Of a stretch of DNA of 64,000 bases, positions 17,467 to 28,546 are shown piece after piece (the first letter of the stretch is position 1; each line of letters starts with the position of its first letter). Where the stretch lies: the NCBI RefSeq assembly GCF_001550155.1, contig NZ_LRUF01000004.1, positions 1 through 64,000 on the forward strand, written 5' to 3'. Origin of the DNA: Pseudoalteromonas arabiensis (GTDB lineage Bacteria > Pseudomonadota > Gammaproteobacteria > Enterobacterales > Alteromonadaceae). The notes beneath the pieces are model-generated. The model saw only the letters and a list, made by a program, of their open reading frames with translations. It made no database searches and had not been told where the DNA came from. A program made the position numbers and the translations under genes.

Positions 17467-19443
17467 TTATTGCTTCCTTATGGAGATTAAATTGGCTAAC
17501 AATGATGCTTTAGAATCGATAATATGCTTTGCCGAACGTGACAATAAACGCCGCCAATTTGGGTATTCTTGATCAGTGCCAGGGATGTTTACGGGCAATA
17601 CTTGCTCGTCTAAATCATCTATTTGAATGGTAAATAACTGCGCAGGAGCCTTAGCAAGACATGTCGCTAATGCTTCATACACTTCTTGTGCCTGTGCATT
17701 AGGGCTTAACTCCTTCGCACTTTGACGATAAATAAAATGCAACATCCTTTGTTTTTCAATGTCTCGCGCTGCGATAAGTTCATAGCTCTCGGCCTCATTT
17801 ATCAATCCATATTGCTGTTTTACAGTGATATCATAACCAGTCCACCAACCAGAAAATGGCGGGACATCATGATTGGCAATCATTAATAAACTGTGCTGCG
17901 AAAAATGTTCAGCCAAGAGGAATTCCCCATCCTGATCTTTTTCAAAATAAAACAAACCATTTGAATAAATAGCACTTGCTTCAAGTGCCTCTCTTACTTC
18001 ATTAGGGACAACCCCTAAATCTTCACCAATTACGACACACTGATTAAGATGAGATTCTATTTTTAAAATGGCAAGAAGATGTTCAAATGGGTAATAAACA
18101 TAACAACCATCTTGTTGTCCTTGGTTCTCAAAACACCACCATAATCTGCGTATAGCCATAACATGGTCAATTCTCAGCCCGCCTACATCTTCCATATTGG
18201 CGCGAATTAAAGAACGGTAAAATGCAAAGTGATCTGTACTGAGTTTTTGTGGGTCTAATGCAGGTAGCCCCCAATTTTGGCCTCGCTCTGCCCAAGGATC
18301 CGGTGGTGCACCAACATAAGCACCATGAGAAAATAACGTATATTGACTTTTAAACTCACTGCCATCTCCAGCGCAGCCCACTGCCAAGTCGTTTATTAAA
18401 CCAATATCCATATAGCAATCAGCAGCTAGTTGTTGGCAAAAGTTTAGCTGAGAGTGCGCAAGCCACTGTAAGTAACTTGCGTATCGGCTATCTTCTGCAT
18501 CCAGTGTTACTAGGCTTTGGCTATGTACGTTACAAAACTCGTCGAATTGGGCTTTACGTTCGTCCGATGCGGTATTGCAAAAGTGTGCGTATAAGCAATC
18601 GAACACTTTATATTTAAAATCAGTGACTAGGGTGTAATCTATGAACTGTTCTGAGTTGATTGGCAGCTCAGCCAATAATTTTTCAAGCTTAGTATTGTGC
18701 TTTGCGTCCTCACATAGAGACACCGCTATATACAGCGGGTTTAACAAAGCACGGCTGTTTGGGCTGTATGGGCTTGCCCGCTCTGGGGTGTGTTCAAAAA
18801 GTAAATGTAATGGGTTGAGTAAAATATAATCCATCCCATGGCTGGCCGCATCACGAATAAGGGAAGCCAAGTCAGCAAAATCACCAATACCAAAGCCTGC
18901 ATGATTCACTAAACTGTAGAGCTGAATAGATAAACCCAAACGTTTTTTATCTTCAACTTGAAAACATGTTTGAGGGGTTATCCAAAGTTGACTACGACTG
19001 TGTTGATCTGCCACAGATATATACGCATCATGATAACCAATAGGCATAGGCGGCACAGGTAGCGCGACCTCGATATAACGAACACCATTTAAACCATAGT
19101 CACCTAATACATCTAAACCTACAAAGCTTTCTCTGTTAGCGGTTATTCCGAGTGACGGGATTGATAGCTCACAATGATGCTCAAGTAAGCGCTCATCTAT
19201 ACGCACTTTTAATAGTCGGTTTTCAGCGCTGACAAGGCTTACCGGCGGCAATAAATTGAGCCAATTACCTGCATCAAGCGTAAAGTTTAGCTGTTCAATT
19301 GTATTTATGTCGTCAGTATGAATACCGCAGCAACGTAAGGCACAAGCGCGAGTATTCTCATCGAAAACAACATGCTCGCCTGTGTACTTTGTATACTCGT
19401 AGCCAATACCATAAAGATAAAATAACTGCGAAAGTGACTGCAT
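17467..19443 (-). CDS. malQ: 4-alpha-glucanotransferase (amylomaltase)
   Basis: Disproportionates maltodextrins, recycling short oligosaccharides left after debranching. The 658-residue GH77 protein carries nucleophile D426 (GLRIDHVMA), acid/base E474 (VIGEDLGVVP) and the later NHDVPPFSGWW block with the third Asp. The N-terminal about 160 residues form an extra beta-rich domain seen in proteobacterial MalQ. Unlike E. coli, where malQ sits with malP, it is in the glycogen operon here, 11 bp after the CBM48 gene and directly joined to glgB. Confidence 0.93.
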   Translation of the reverse strand: MQSLSQLFYLYGIGYEYTKYTGEHVVFDENTRACALRCCGIHTDDINTIEQLNFTLDAGNWLNLLPPVSLVSAENRLLKVRIDERLLEHHCELSIPSLGITANRESFVGLDVLGDYGLNGVRYIEVALPVPPMPIGYHDAYISVADQHSRSQLWITPQTCFQVEDKKRLGLSIQLYSLVNHAGFGIGDFADLASLIRDAASHGMDYILLNPLHLLFEHTPERASPYSPNSRALLNPLYIAVSLCEDAKHNTKLEKLLAELPINSEQFIDYTLVTDFKYKVFDCLYAHFCNTASDERKAQFDEFCNVHSQSLVTLDAEDSRYASYLQWLAHSQLNFCQQLAADCYMDIGLINDLAVGCAGDGSEFKSQYTLFSHGAYVGAPPDPWAERGQNWGLPALDPQKLSTDHFAFYRSLIRANMEDVGGLRIDHVMAIRRLWWCFENQGQQDGCYVYYPFEHLLAILKIESHLNQCVVIGEDLGVVPNEVREALEASAIYSNGLFYFEKDQDGEFLLAEHFSQHSLLMIANHDVPPFSGWWTGYDITVKQQYGLINEAESYELIAARDIEKQRMLHFIYRQSAKELSPNAQAQEVYEALATCLAKAPAQLFTIQIDDLDEQVLPVNIPGTDQEYPNWRRLLSRSAKHIIDSKASLLANLISIRKQ

Positions 19444-19454
19444 TAATGCACCTA

Positions 19455-19754
19455 TTAAGCGCGTTGAGTGTTTACAACACTATTTTCAGTACCAAAAACA
19501 TTAGGAGTATAAGCGTCAGCTTGATGGTCGTTATCCCAAACATGACCATTGATGAGGTAACGAAAGTGAAATTGTTTATCGAGCGGTAAACGCTGCTTGC
19601 ACTTGAAAACCTGTTCTTTTTTGTTGTATTTCATTGGCACTGGCTGCCAATCTGTAAACTCTGCAACTAATTGCACATTTTCAGCGTCTGGGTGCTGAAA
19701 TTCAAAAGTAACTTCGGTTTCGTCTTTGGTTTTAAAAAAACGTTTACTTAACAT
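19455..19754 (-). CDS. Stand-alone CBM48 glycogen-binding domain protein
   Basis: A 99-residue protein made almost wholly of one CBM48/early-set isoamylase-N domain: FEFQHPDAENVQLVAEFTDW, then a strand-rich run to HFRYLINGHVWDNDHQAD, the classic glycogen-binding surface seen in AMPK-beta-like proteins. I start at ATG 19754 (MLSKRFFK), preceded by GGAG six bases upstream; an upstream in-frame Met has no such site. It has no catalytic domain. As first gene of the glg operon it may tether or tune glycogen enzymes; that role is inference. Confidence 0.82.
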   Translation of the reverse strand: MLSKRFFKTKDETEVTFEFQHPDAENVQLVAEFTDWQPVPMKYNKKEQVFKCKQRLPLDKQFHFRYLINGHVWDNDHQADAYTPNVFGTENSVVNTQRA

Positions 19755-20312
19755 AGTGGGCTCCAATTCAACCAGATGGTTAATTAATCCTTGCCACAGT
19801 GCCGTGTTCAACTACTCAACAGTCGGGGCTGTGTATTACATGCGCTAAAAACTGCCTAAAAGAACATGTACCTTACTCAGTAAATCAAATCTTTGTTTAC
19901 GCATTATGACAGTGCAAAATATTTGTGCACGCACCATAAAAGTGCATAAAACAAACAAAAACATGATTAATCAAACTTCTAACCTTAAGTCAGCAATAAA
20001 CGAACCAATTTGAAAGTTAAATTCTCATTTACTCTAAATACTGAACTTGAGTCATTTCTCAGTAAAAAGTAGTTAATAAGTAAGTGTTGGTAAAGTGAAT
20101 TAAATTGAAGTTAATCGTGTAGTACAAAGTATTTTTAAGAGATTAAAGGCCTGATTATTGCACTCAACAAATACAACTTTTTGCTTACTTAACAGATTAA
20201 CATTCTAATTACATTACAAAAGGTTTGTCTATTTTAGTGACAAGCCATATACTGAAAAAATTAACTTACGGGTTGGTAAACAATATAATAGTGCCCAGGA
20301 CGGTAGTGAATA
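19755..20312. promoter_or_regulatory. Intergenic region between glg operon and GGDEF-EAL gene
   Basis: About 560 bp without a gene, AT-rich, between two divergent transcription units, so it should hold both promoters. The visible structure is a cluster of GTGCA half-sites around 19912-19946 (listed separately). An AGGA lies at a usable distance before ATG 20313. No RNA gene or riboswitch fold was recognised. Confidence 0.5.
19912..19930. promoter_or_regulatory. Imperfect palindrome, candidate operator upstream of glg operon
   Basis: GTGCAAAATATTTGTGCAC is an imperfect 19-bp palindrome (GTGCA arms, 7 of 9 positions symmetric). A third GTGCA lies at 19942-19946 in a similar A-rich context. The size and symmetry suit a dimeric helix-turn-helix repressor, and it lies about 160 bp upstream of the first glg gene. 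The regulator is unknown. Confidence 0.35.
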
Positions 20313-22232
20313 ATGGCCAATGCTCTTCGTATAGTATGCAGTTGTATGATAACCATAGTAGCTTTTTTTTATGGTTTAAACATTTTATTAGTTAAACAGG
20401 TTAACGATCTTTCTTATCAACCAAATACAACTATGCTTTCCACTTTCGCAATCCCCCCATCAGGTATAGCACCGGCCCCTTGGTACAACATTCTTTTAAC
20501 TGGCCAATACACAGTCACTCATAACAAGCAAAATTACGTTGTCGTTGAAGCCGATACAAAAACAGTCACGGCTATTGAGACAAAGCAGCTCATTACTTCT
20601 ACTTTGATGGCGCCTATTAATGTTATCATTTTGTTGCTGTTAATTATTGCTATCACCTGGTTGGTCAGCCTAAGACGTCAAAGCGATAGCATGAAACAGA
20701 CGATTAAAGAACTTAACGTTCAAACTTCAGCCCTACTCTCCAACCTAAACCTTACTAACACACATTCAGCTTCGCAATCTACACTTTGTAATTTACAAGC
20801 AAATGTTCACGCTTTGAGCGCGCACATTACCACTTACACCCGTGAATCTCAGGCGAGTATTTGCCAAGACAAATTGACCCTACTGATAGACCGCCATGCA
20901 TATTTAGAGCATTTAGCCAGACAACTAAGTGTTGCAGAGATAGATAAACTCAATTGTGCACTTTTATTTATCGATTTAGATGGTTTTAAACAGGTAAATG
21001 ATTCATTTGGCCACAGCTTTGGCGATGAAGTACTTATTCAGGTAGCTGCTCGCTTAACGGGTGTGCTTCGCCATCACAAGCTCAACAATATTTCTGCCAC
21101 CAGCCAGCTTGAACAAAACTTAGCTCGTTTGGGAGGAGATGAATTTTCTATCTTTATTAATCACCTGACCTCAAAAGAGCAAGCACTTGAAATTGCTAAA
21201 AATGTTTTAAAAGAAATCGAGAGGGATTTTGTACTCGGTAATAAGCTGATTAAGATCAGCGCAAGCATAGGCATTGCAACTTACCCTGACAGTGCAGCGA
21301 CACCTCACACATTACTGCAAATGGCTGATGTGGCGATGTATCGTGCCAAAACTGATGGCCGTGGTATTTTTAAAGTGTATTCCCCTGAAATGGGCAATAA
21401 AATGCGTCGCTATCATTACTTACTTGAGGAAATGCGCCTTGCAATTGCCTCTGAAAACTTTCATTTATTCTTTCAACCGATTGTAGATGTTGACGATTGC
21501 GCAATCGATTATTTTGAAGCTTTGGTACGCTGGGAACATCCAGTTGAGGGCGCTATTTCTCCTGTTGAGTTTATTCCTATTGCTGAAGAATCGAATCTTA
21601 TTTTAGAACTCGGCGATTGGATCATGCTTGAGTCATGTCGGCAGATGGCTGCATGGTATAACGCGGGGATGAAGAAAGTGAAAATATCGGTGAATATTTC
21701 TGGCATTCAGTTAAAACACCGGGCAATTTATGATTGGGTAATGGCCAAACTTTCTAAAACAGGACTGCCAGCAACTGCTATTATGTTGGAAATAACAGAG
21801 TCGACATTAATCACCGCAAGTAAAAAAATTATAAACGACCTAGAGAAATTACGCCGTGAGGGTATCACTATCGCCATCGATGACTTTGGTACTGGTTTTA
21901 GCTCTTTAAGTACCCTTGCTGACTTACCGATTGATGTAATAAAACTGGACAGACTGTTTATTGCGCAAGCCAATGACAACCCAAAATATAATAAGATACT
22001 TCACTCTGTCAGTGAGTTAGGCCATAAACTAGGTTTAAAAATTGTGGCCGAAGGCGTTGAAGAGCTTGCACAATTTGAACTAGTTAAATCAATGGGTATT
22101 AGAAGTGTGCAGGGTTACCTTGTTAGCCAGCCCGAATCATCTTTTAATGTAGGCCACAAAGTACTCCACGATAACGTCAATTTTATTGCAACAACAGGCA
22201 CAAGTGTTTGGAATATACAGAGACAACATTAA
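20313..22232 (+). CDS. Membrane GGDEF-EAL cyclic-di-GMP enzyme
   Basis: A 639-residue protein with an N-terminal helix (about 7-27), a short periplasmic segment (28-98), a second helix (about 99-120), then a coiled linker, a GGDEF domain (about 185-360) and an EAL domain (about 375-630). Both signatures are intact: GGDEF at 274-278 and EAL at 402-404, plus DDFGTG in the EAL domain, so it could both make and degrade cyclic-di-GMP. No RxxD inhibitory site is seen five residues before GGDEF. The periplasmic loop is only about 70 residues and matches no sensor family I recognise. Confidence 0.93.
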   Translation: MANALRIVCSCMITIVAFFYGLNILLVKQVNDLSYQPNTTMLSTFAIPPSGIAPAPWYNILLTGQYTVTHNKQNYVVVEADTKTVTAIETKQLITSTLMAPINVIILLLLIIAITWLVSLRRQSDSMKQTIKELNVQTSALLSNLNLTNTHSASQSTLCNLQANVHALSAHITTYTRESQASICQDKLTLLIDRHAYLEHLARQLSVAEIDKLNCALLFIDLDGFKQVNDSFGHSFGDEVLIQVAARLTGVLRHHKLNNISATSQLEQNLARLGGDEFSIFINHLTSKEQALEIAKNVLKEIERDFVLGNKLIKISASIGIATYPDSAATPHTLLQMADVAMYRAKTDGRGIFKVYSPEMGNKMRRYHYLLEEMRLAIASENFHLFFQPIVDVDDCAIDYFEALVRWEHPVEGAISPVEFIPIAEESNLILELGDWIMLESCRQMAAWYNAGMKKVKISVNISGIQLKHRAIYDWVMAKLSKTGLPATAIMLEITESTLITASKKIINDLEKLRREGITIAIDDFGTGFSSLSTLADLPIDVIKLDRLFIAQANDNPKYNKILHSVSELGHKLGLKIVAEGVEELAQFELVKSMGIRSVQGYLVSQPESSFNVGHKVLHDNVNFIATTGTSVWNIQRQH

Positions 22233-22276
22233 TAAGCTATAATCACATTTAATATCTAAATCCCAATCCCTTGTTA

Positions 22277-23203
22277 ATGTTGAAAAAAAGTCTATTAATT
22301 ACACTAACCCTGATCGTGACGCTTGTCGGTATTTTTATCGGTACATCAATTTATACTTTATACAGTAAAAAACGCTTATCTGTTGATCCTAAAGTCAAGG
22401 AAATATCAGGGATAGAATTTGATAAAAAGCATCGCCTTTGGGCAATTAACGATAGTGGCGACCAGCCAAAACTGTATCGTTTAAATGAGGATGGCTCAAT
22501 CGCAAAAGAAGTGTTAGTCACCAATGCCAAAAACATTGATTGGGAAGATATGACTCAAAATAGGTTCGGGCATTTCTTTTTAGGGGATTTTGGCAATAAT
22601 AACAATGACCGAAAATGGCTAACCATTTATAAAATAGAAAACCCTATTGATATAAAGGGTAATACAACACAAGCTGAAATCATAAAATTCACCTACCCTG
22701 AAATGGATGGCAGCCCAATCCTCCCCAATAAACGTAACTTTGACTTAGAAGCATTTGTTGCTTTTAACCATCATTTGTATTTATTTACCAAAAACCGTAC
22801 CGAGCCATTCGATGGCATTACCAATGTTTATAAAGTAGGCGACCATGCCGCAAATTTCGATGCCGAATTAATTGACTCATTCAAAACCTGCACGACGATG
22901 GAAAAGTTATGCTGGGTCACATCTGCCGCGTTAAGCCCTGACAGAAGTAAACTTGTTTTACTTGATTCGACTAGCATCTGGTTATTTGAAAACTTTAAAG
23001 GCGATAAGTTCTTCTCAGGTGATGTGTCACGTATAGACTTAGGTATCGTCACTCAAAAAGAAGCTATCACATTTTACGATGACAACACCATCGTGTTTAC
23101 CGATGAAGAATTTAAAGGTATCGGTGGCAATGCATATGTTATACAACTTGATGAAGTCGAAAAGAAAGTCATTCGCAAAGCACCTCAAGCAGATACAAAT
23201 TAA
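22277..23203 (+). CDS. Secreted or membrane-anchored beta-propeller-like protein
   Basis: A 308-residue protein with an N-terminal hydrophobic helix (about 3-25, signal anchor or signal peptide), then strand-rich repeats such as ISGIEFDKKHRLWAINDSGD, DWEDM and FLGDFGNNNNDRKW. These features resemble uncharacterised esterase-like/phytase-like propeller proteins of marine bacteria, but I cannot name a family. I start at ATG 22277 rather than the TTG two codons earlier; neither has a strong ribosome-binding site. It follows the GGDEF-EAL gene by 44 bp, and the two may be co-transcribed. Confidence 0.6.
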   Translation: MLKKSLLITLTLIVTLVGIFIGTSIYTLYSKKRLSVDPKVKEISGIEFDKKHRLWAINDSGDQPKLYRLNEDGSIAKEVLVTNAKNIDWEDMTQNRFGHFFLGDFGNNNNDRKWLTIYKIENPIDIKGNTTQAEIIKFTYPEMDGSPILPNKRNFDLEAFVAFNHHLYLFTKNRTEPFDGITNVYKVGDHAANFDAELIDSFKTCTTMEKLCWVTSAALSPDRSKLVLLDSTSIWLFENFKGDKFFSGDVSRIDLGIVTQKEAITFYDDNTIVFTDEEFKGIGGNAYVIQLDEVEKKVIRKAPQADTN

Positions 23204-23273
23204 ATATCTATAGCCAAAAACTGAATGAGTAATTTCTGAACCGAGTAAAAACAACCTTGATCCAAATTAAGGG

Positions 23274-23744
23274 TTAACGTTTAAATTTCGTCTCTAAAAT
23301 CACTGACGATGTAGTACGCTCAACCCCATCTAAGTTACCAATATCATCTAAAAGGTGGCTCAGCTTTTCAAGGTTTTGTGCTTGCACAACTGCAATCAAA
23401 TCAAACTCACCGCTAATTGCGTAGAGCTGCGAAATGGCATCAATTTGCTTCAACTCAAGATTGGTTTTAGTGGTCAATTTTTGTTTTACTTTAATTGAAA
23501 CGTGCGCCGATACCATTTGGCTCAAATAGGCATCACCATAGTCAACACTGTAGCCTTTGATCACACCTGTTTCTTCTAGTTTTAACATTCGGCTTTGCAC
23601 TGTTGAGCGCGATAAATTAAGCGCCCTGGCTAGGTCAGAGATACTGGCGCGGGCATTTGTTCTTAGTATAGATAATAGCTTTTCGTCTTGTGGCGTTATC
23701 ACTTTGACTACTCTTTTCGTTAATTTGCTTTTTATTTTAGTCAT
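23274..23744 (-). CDS. Lrp/AsnC-family transcriptional regulator
   Basis: A 156-residue regulator. Residues about 15-75 form the winged helix-turn-helix (DEKLLSILRTNARASISDLARALNLSRSTVQSRM); residues about 80-156 form the RAM/AsnC ligand-binding domain. It is transcribed away from astC across a roughly 160-bp spacer. That arrangement, with family members commonly sensing amino acids, suggests it controls the ast operon in response to arginine or a related amino acid (inference). A 14-residue basic N-terminal extension precedes the HTH. Confidence 0.88.
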   Translation of the reverse strand: MTKIKSKLTKRVVKVITPQDEKLLSILRTNARASISDLARALNLSRSTVQSRMLKLEETGVIKGYSVDYGDAYLSQMVSAHVSIKVKQKLTTKTNLELKQIDAISQLYAISGEFDLIAVVQAQNLEKLSHLLDDIGNLDGVERTTSSVILETKFKR

Positions 23745-23897
23745 TTTTCACAAAATAGCACTGCAAATTTAAGTTTCTAACCCAGATAATAGTAAAAATA
23801 GATAAGAAAAATAATCTCATCGTGCTTAATTAGGCAGGAACGGCTTAACTGACCTATTTTTTGCAATTTAACTTTTTTCATACTAAGCCATATTTAG

Positions 23898-25112
<1,215 letters not shown>

Positions 25113-25159
25113 TTCTAGTTGGCGTGCTGCTAAACCAGTGCGCCATCGGAGAGCAATGA

Positions 25160-26194
25160 ATGCAAGTATTACGTCCTATCACAGCAAATGATTTTGCCGC
25201 GTTAAAGCAAATAGCGATGGAGTCTGGTCATGGGTTTACCTCATTACCTGTTGATGACACCTTGCTACAAGAAAAAATCGATCGCGCCGATCAAAGTTTT
25301 GCAAAAAACATCAATAAACCACAAGACGAAACCTATTTATTTGTTTTAGAAGACAGTAAAACGGGTGACGTTATCGGCACTACAGCGATTGAAGCCGCTG
25401 TAGGTATGTCGGTGCCTTTGTATCATTACCATCTTGGAAAAACTGTTCACCATTCACGTACTCTCAACGTGTATAACACCGTTGATATTCTGAGTATGTG
25501 TAATGACTACACAGGCTGCTCTGAGATTTGTACCTTGTTCTTACGTGAACAAAACCGCAAAGGCTTAACAGGTCGCTTTTTATCGCGTTCGCGCTTTCTA
25601 TTTATGGCGCAGCACAGCGAACGTTTTGCTGATACCATCATCGCAGAAATGCGTGGCGTAAGTGATGAAAAAGGCCATTCACCTTTTTGGCAATGGTTGC
25701 AAGAGCACTTTTTTAGCATTGAGTTTCCACAAGCTGATCACCTAGTCGGTTTAGGCGATAAAGTATTTATCAGCGAATTAATGCCTAAATACCCAATCTA
25801 CGCCAACTTACTGAGCAAAAAAGCGCAAGCTGTGATTGGTAAGGTTCATGAAAAAACAAAGCCTGCACTTAAACTGTTAGAAAAAGAAGGGTTTGAGCAC
25901 CGTGGGTATGTCGACCTTTTCGATGCAGGGCCCACTGTTGAAGCAAAACTTGGCAATATTCGCAGTGTTCGTGAGTCACAAGTGTGTCCTATCACCATCG
26001 GTGAGCTTACACACATTAATGAGAAAAGCTCAGATACATTAGCTATTTGTAATCAAGGCGTGAATGACTTTAGAGCAACATTCACCAAACATGCTCATTA
26101 TAACCACGCTAAGCACACGCTAATCATCAGCCAAGAAGTGGCAGATGCACTTAAATTAAAACAAGGGGATGCAGCACGGTTCTTCCGTTTGTAA
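25160..26194 (+). CDS. astA: Arginine N-succinyltransferase
   Basis: Catalyses the first step of the AST pathway, succinyl-CoA plus arginine to N2-succinylarginine. The 344-residue protein is typical in length and begins MQVLRPITANDFAALKQIA, the GNAT-like start of AstA; other family blocks are EMRGVSDEKGHSPFWQWL and FISELMPKYPIY. It follows astC by 47 bp with a GGAG site in the gap and precedes astD by 18 bp. Confidence 0.95.
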   Translation: MQVLRPITANDFAALKQIAMESGHGFTSLPVDDTLLQEKIDRADQSFAKNINKPQDETYLFVLEDSKTGDVIGTTAIEAAVGMSVPLYHYHLGKTVHHSRTLNVYNTVDILSMCNDYTGCSEICTLFLREQNRKGLTGRFLSRSRFLFMAQHSERFADTIIAEMRGVSDEKGHSPFWQWLQEHFFSIEFPQADHLVGLGDKVFISELMPKYPIYANLLSKKAQAVIGKVHEKTKPALKLLEKEGFEHRGYVDLFDAGPTVEAKLGNIRSVRESQVCPITIGELTHINEKSSDTLAICNQGVNDFRATFTKHAHYNHAKHTLIISQEVADALKLKQGDAARFFRL

Positions 26195-26212
26195 CCACTT
26201 AAGGAGTTTAAA

Positions 26213-27685
26213 ATGAGTGTCACAACTCAACTTATCGATAACCAATGGCAAGCTGGCCTTGGTCATGATTTTAGTTCTATCAACCCAAGTAATGGCGAGG
26301 TTGTGTGGCAGGGTAAAACAGCCACGGCTGGGCAAGTAGCTGATGCAATTAAAGCAGCTCGTAGTGCGCAGCTAGGCTGGGCTGATATGACCCTTGAAGA
26401 GCGTATTGTTATTCTTGAAAACTTTGCAGCAGAGCTTAAAGAGCATAGCGAAGAGTTTGCAACAATTATCGCCCGTGAAACAGGTAAACCACTTTGGGAA
26501 ACACGTACCGAAGTAGGCGCAATGACAGGTAAGATTGCCATTTCTATTAGAGCCTATCACGAACGTACGGGTACCACAGAAAACCCAATGCCTGGGGCGA
26601 AAGCGTTTATACGTCACAAGCCACATGGTGTTGTTGCAGTGTTTGGTCCTTATAACTTCCCAGGTCACTTACCGAATGGTCATATTGTGCCTGCTATTTT
26701 AGCGGGTAATACGGTTGTATTTAAACCATCAGAACTCACCCCTCATGTTGCAGAGTTTACCTTAAAACTTTGGCTAAAAGCCGGCTTACCTGCCGGTGTC
26801 ATTAACCTTGTACAAGGTGAAGTCGACACAGGTATTGCACTCGCTTCTCACCAAGATATAGATGGCTTATTCTTCACGGGTAGCTCAAATACAGGTCACC
26901 TATTACATAAGCAATTTGCAGGTCACCCTGGTAAAATCTTAGCGCTTGAGATGGGTGGGAATAATCCACTTATCGTAAAAGATGTTGCTGATGTAAGTGC
27001 CGCTGTTCACGATATTATTCAGTCTGGTTTTATTACGTCTGGCCAACGTTGTACCTGTTCTCGTCGTTTATTTATTGAGAACTCGGCAAATGGCGATGCA
27101 ATTTTAGAAAAGTTAATTGCTGCAACCAAACACATTAAAGTAGCCGACAGCTTCAGCGAAGATCAACCGTTCATGGGTGCAATGATCAGCGAAAAAGCAG
27201 CACTCGGTATGGTTGCAGCTCAGCAGCAATTACTTGATATGGGAGCAACCTCTCTTGTCGAGCTTAAGCATCTTGAACCGGGTACTGGTTTTGTAAGTCC
27301 AGGTATTATTGATGTAACGGCTGTTAAAGACATGCCTGATGAAGAACACTTTGGTCCGCTTATCAAGGTATACCGTTATACAGATTTCGATAGTGCGATT
27401 AATGAAGCAAATAACACCTCATTTGGTTTATCTGCTGGTTTATTAAGTGATGATAGTGATGACTACCAGCACTTCTTAAAACGTATTCGTGCCGGTATCG
27501 TTAACTGGAACCGACCAATTACAGGCGCATCAAGCGCTGCACCGTTTGGTGGTATTGGTGCCAGTGGTAACCACAGAGCAAGCGCTTATTATGCTGCTGA
27601 CTACTGTGCATACCCTGTTGCTTCTGTTGAAGCCGATAAAGTTAACTTACCACAGACCCTTGCGCCGGGCTTAATTATTGAATAA
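26213..27685 (+). CDS. astD: Succinylglutamate-semialdehyde dehydrogenase
   Basis: Oxidises succinylglutamate semialdehyde to succinylglutamate with NAD. The 490-residue aldehyde dehydrogenase has the catalytic Glu in [11 protein letters not shown] and the catalytic Cys in [10 protein letters not shown], with [14 protein letters not shown] for cofactor binding. Length and start match AstD. An AAGGAG site lies just upstream. Neither astB (succinylarginine dihydrolase) nor astE (succinylglutamate desuccinylase) follows, so the last enzymes must be encoded elsewhere. Confidence 0.95.
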   Translation: MSVTTQLIDNQWQAGLGHDFSSINPSNGEVVWQGKTATAGQVADAIKAARSAQLGWADMTLEERIVILENFAAELKEHSEEFATIIARETGKPLWETRTEVGAMTGKIAISIRAYHERTGTTENPMPGAKAFIRHKPHGVVAVFGPYNFPGHLPNGHIVPAILAGNTVVFKPSELTPHVAEFTLKLWLKAGLPAGVINLVQGEVDTGIALASHQDIDGLFFTGSSNTGHLLHKQFAGHPGKILALEMGGNNPLIVKDVADVSAAVHDIIQSGFITSGQRCTCSRRLFIENSANGDAILEKLIAATKHIKVADSFSEDQPFMGAMISEKAALGMVAAQQQLLDMGATSLVELKHLEPGTGFVSPGIIDVTAVKDMPDEEHFGPLIKVYRYTDFDSAINEANNTSFGLSAGLLSDDSDDYQHFLKRIRAGIVNWNRPITGASSAAPFGGIGASGNHRASAYYAADYCAYPVASVEADKVNLPQTLAPGLIIE

Positions 27686-27725
27686 TTGTTTGGCGGTCTC
27701 GCCGCCTTAATTGAAGGAATTAAAC

Positions 27726-28529
27726 ATGCACACAGATGTAAACGCCCTATTTGAAAACCTATGGGACAACTATTTATCAGTTACGCCATCGGCGGTAAAA
27801 GTACATGAGCTACTAGGCTCTACACAAAAAGATGACGTGATTAACGATCACATCGCTTTACGTACCTTTAACCATGAAAAAATCGGTTTAGAAAAACTAG
27901 CTGCGCACTTCTTAGCAGTTGGCTACAAAGAATGCGGCGAATACCACTTCGAAGCGAAAAAACTATACGCTAAACACTTCGAACACTCAGATCCGAAGCA
28001 ACCTAAAGTTTTCATTTCTGAATTACTTGTTGAACAATGCTCAGAAGAGCTTCAAGCTATTGTTAACGATATGGTTGAACAGATTGACGAAAACGCTGTA
28101 ACAGCGGATAATTTCCTTTACTCAGGTACGCACTGGCAAGTAAGTTCAGACACCTACAAAAAACTGCTAGCAGAAAGCGAATATGCAGCATGGATGTCGG
28201 CGTGGGGTTACCGTGCTAATCACTTTACGGTGAGCATCAATGAATTGGCGAAATTCGATGATATAGAAAGTGTTAACCAAGCACTTAAAGATGCCGGTTT
28301 TGCACTAAATACATCGGGCGGCGAAATCAAAGGTTCGCCAGAGGTATTACTTGAACAGTCTTCTACGCTTGCTGATGATAGCGAAGTTGAATTTAGCGAT
28401 GGTGTTGTTGCCGTACCGAGTTGCTTTTATGAGTTTGCGCTACGTTATGCAAAACCGGATGGCGAACTCTACACTGGTTTTGTTGCAGCATCAGCTGACA
28501 AAATTTTTGAGAGCACCAATGCTCGATAA
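27726..28529 (+). CDS. DUF1338-family protein (putative 2-oxoacid dioxygenase-like)
   Basis: A 267-residue protein of the DUF1338 family. The better-known member HglS is a Fe(II) enzyme converting 2-oxoadipate to 2-hydroxyglutarate in lysine catabolism. Likely metal ligands are the His in NDHIALRTFNH near the N-terminus, the His in YRANHFTVSIN, and a C-terminal Glu in CFYEFALRY. The start is ATG 27726, preceded by AAGGAA seven bases upstream. It follows astD by 40 bp, so it is probably in the ast operon; a role on a 2-oxoacid from amino-acid breakdown is plausible, but the substrate is unknown. Confidence 0.8.
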   Translation: MHTDVNALFENLWDNYLSVTPSAVKVHELLGSTQKDDVINDHIALRTFNHEKIGLEKLAAHFLAVGYKECGEYHFEAKKLYAKHFEHSDPKQPKVFISELLVEQCSEELQAIVNDMVEQIDENAVTADNFLYSGTHWQVSSDTYKKLLAESEYAAWMSAWGYRANHFTVSINELAKFDDIESVNQALKDAGFALNTSGGEIKGSPEVLLEQSSTLADDSEVEFSDGVVAVPSCFYEFALRYAKPDGELYTGFVAASADKIFESTNAR

Positions 28530-28546
28530 ATAATTAAAGGATATGC

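Noticed and set aside
19903..19929. Full sigma-70 promoter made of CATAAT and TGCACA at the GTGCA palindrome
   Set aside because: The spacer is only 15 bp, so I list the palindrome but not a promoter.
23850..23890. Promoter TTGCAA/CATACT before astC
   Set aside because: The two hexamers are too close together and no other spacing gives a reasonable -10.
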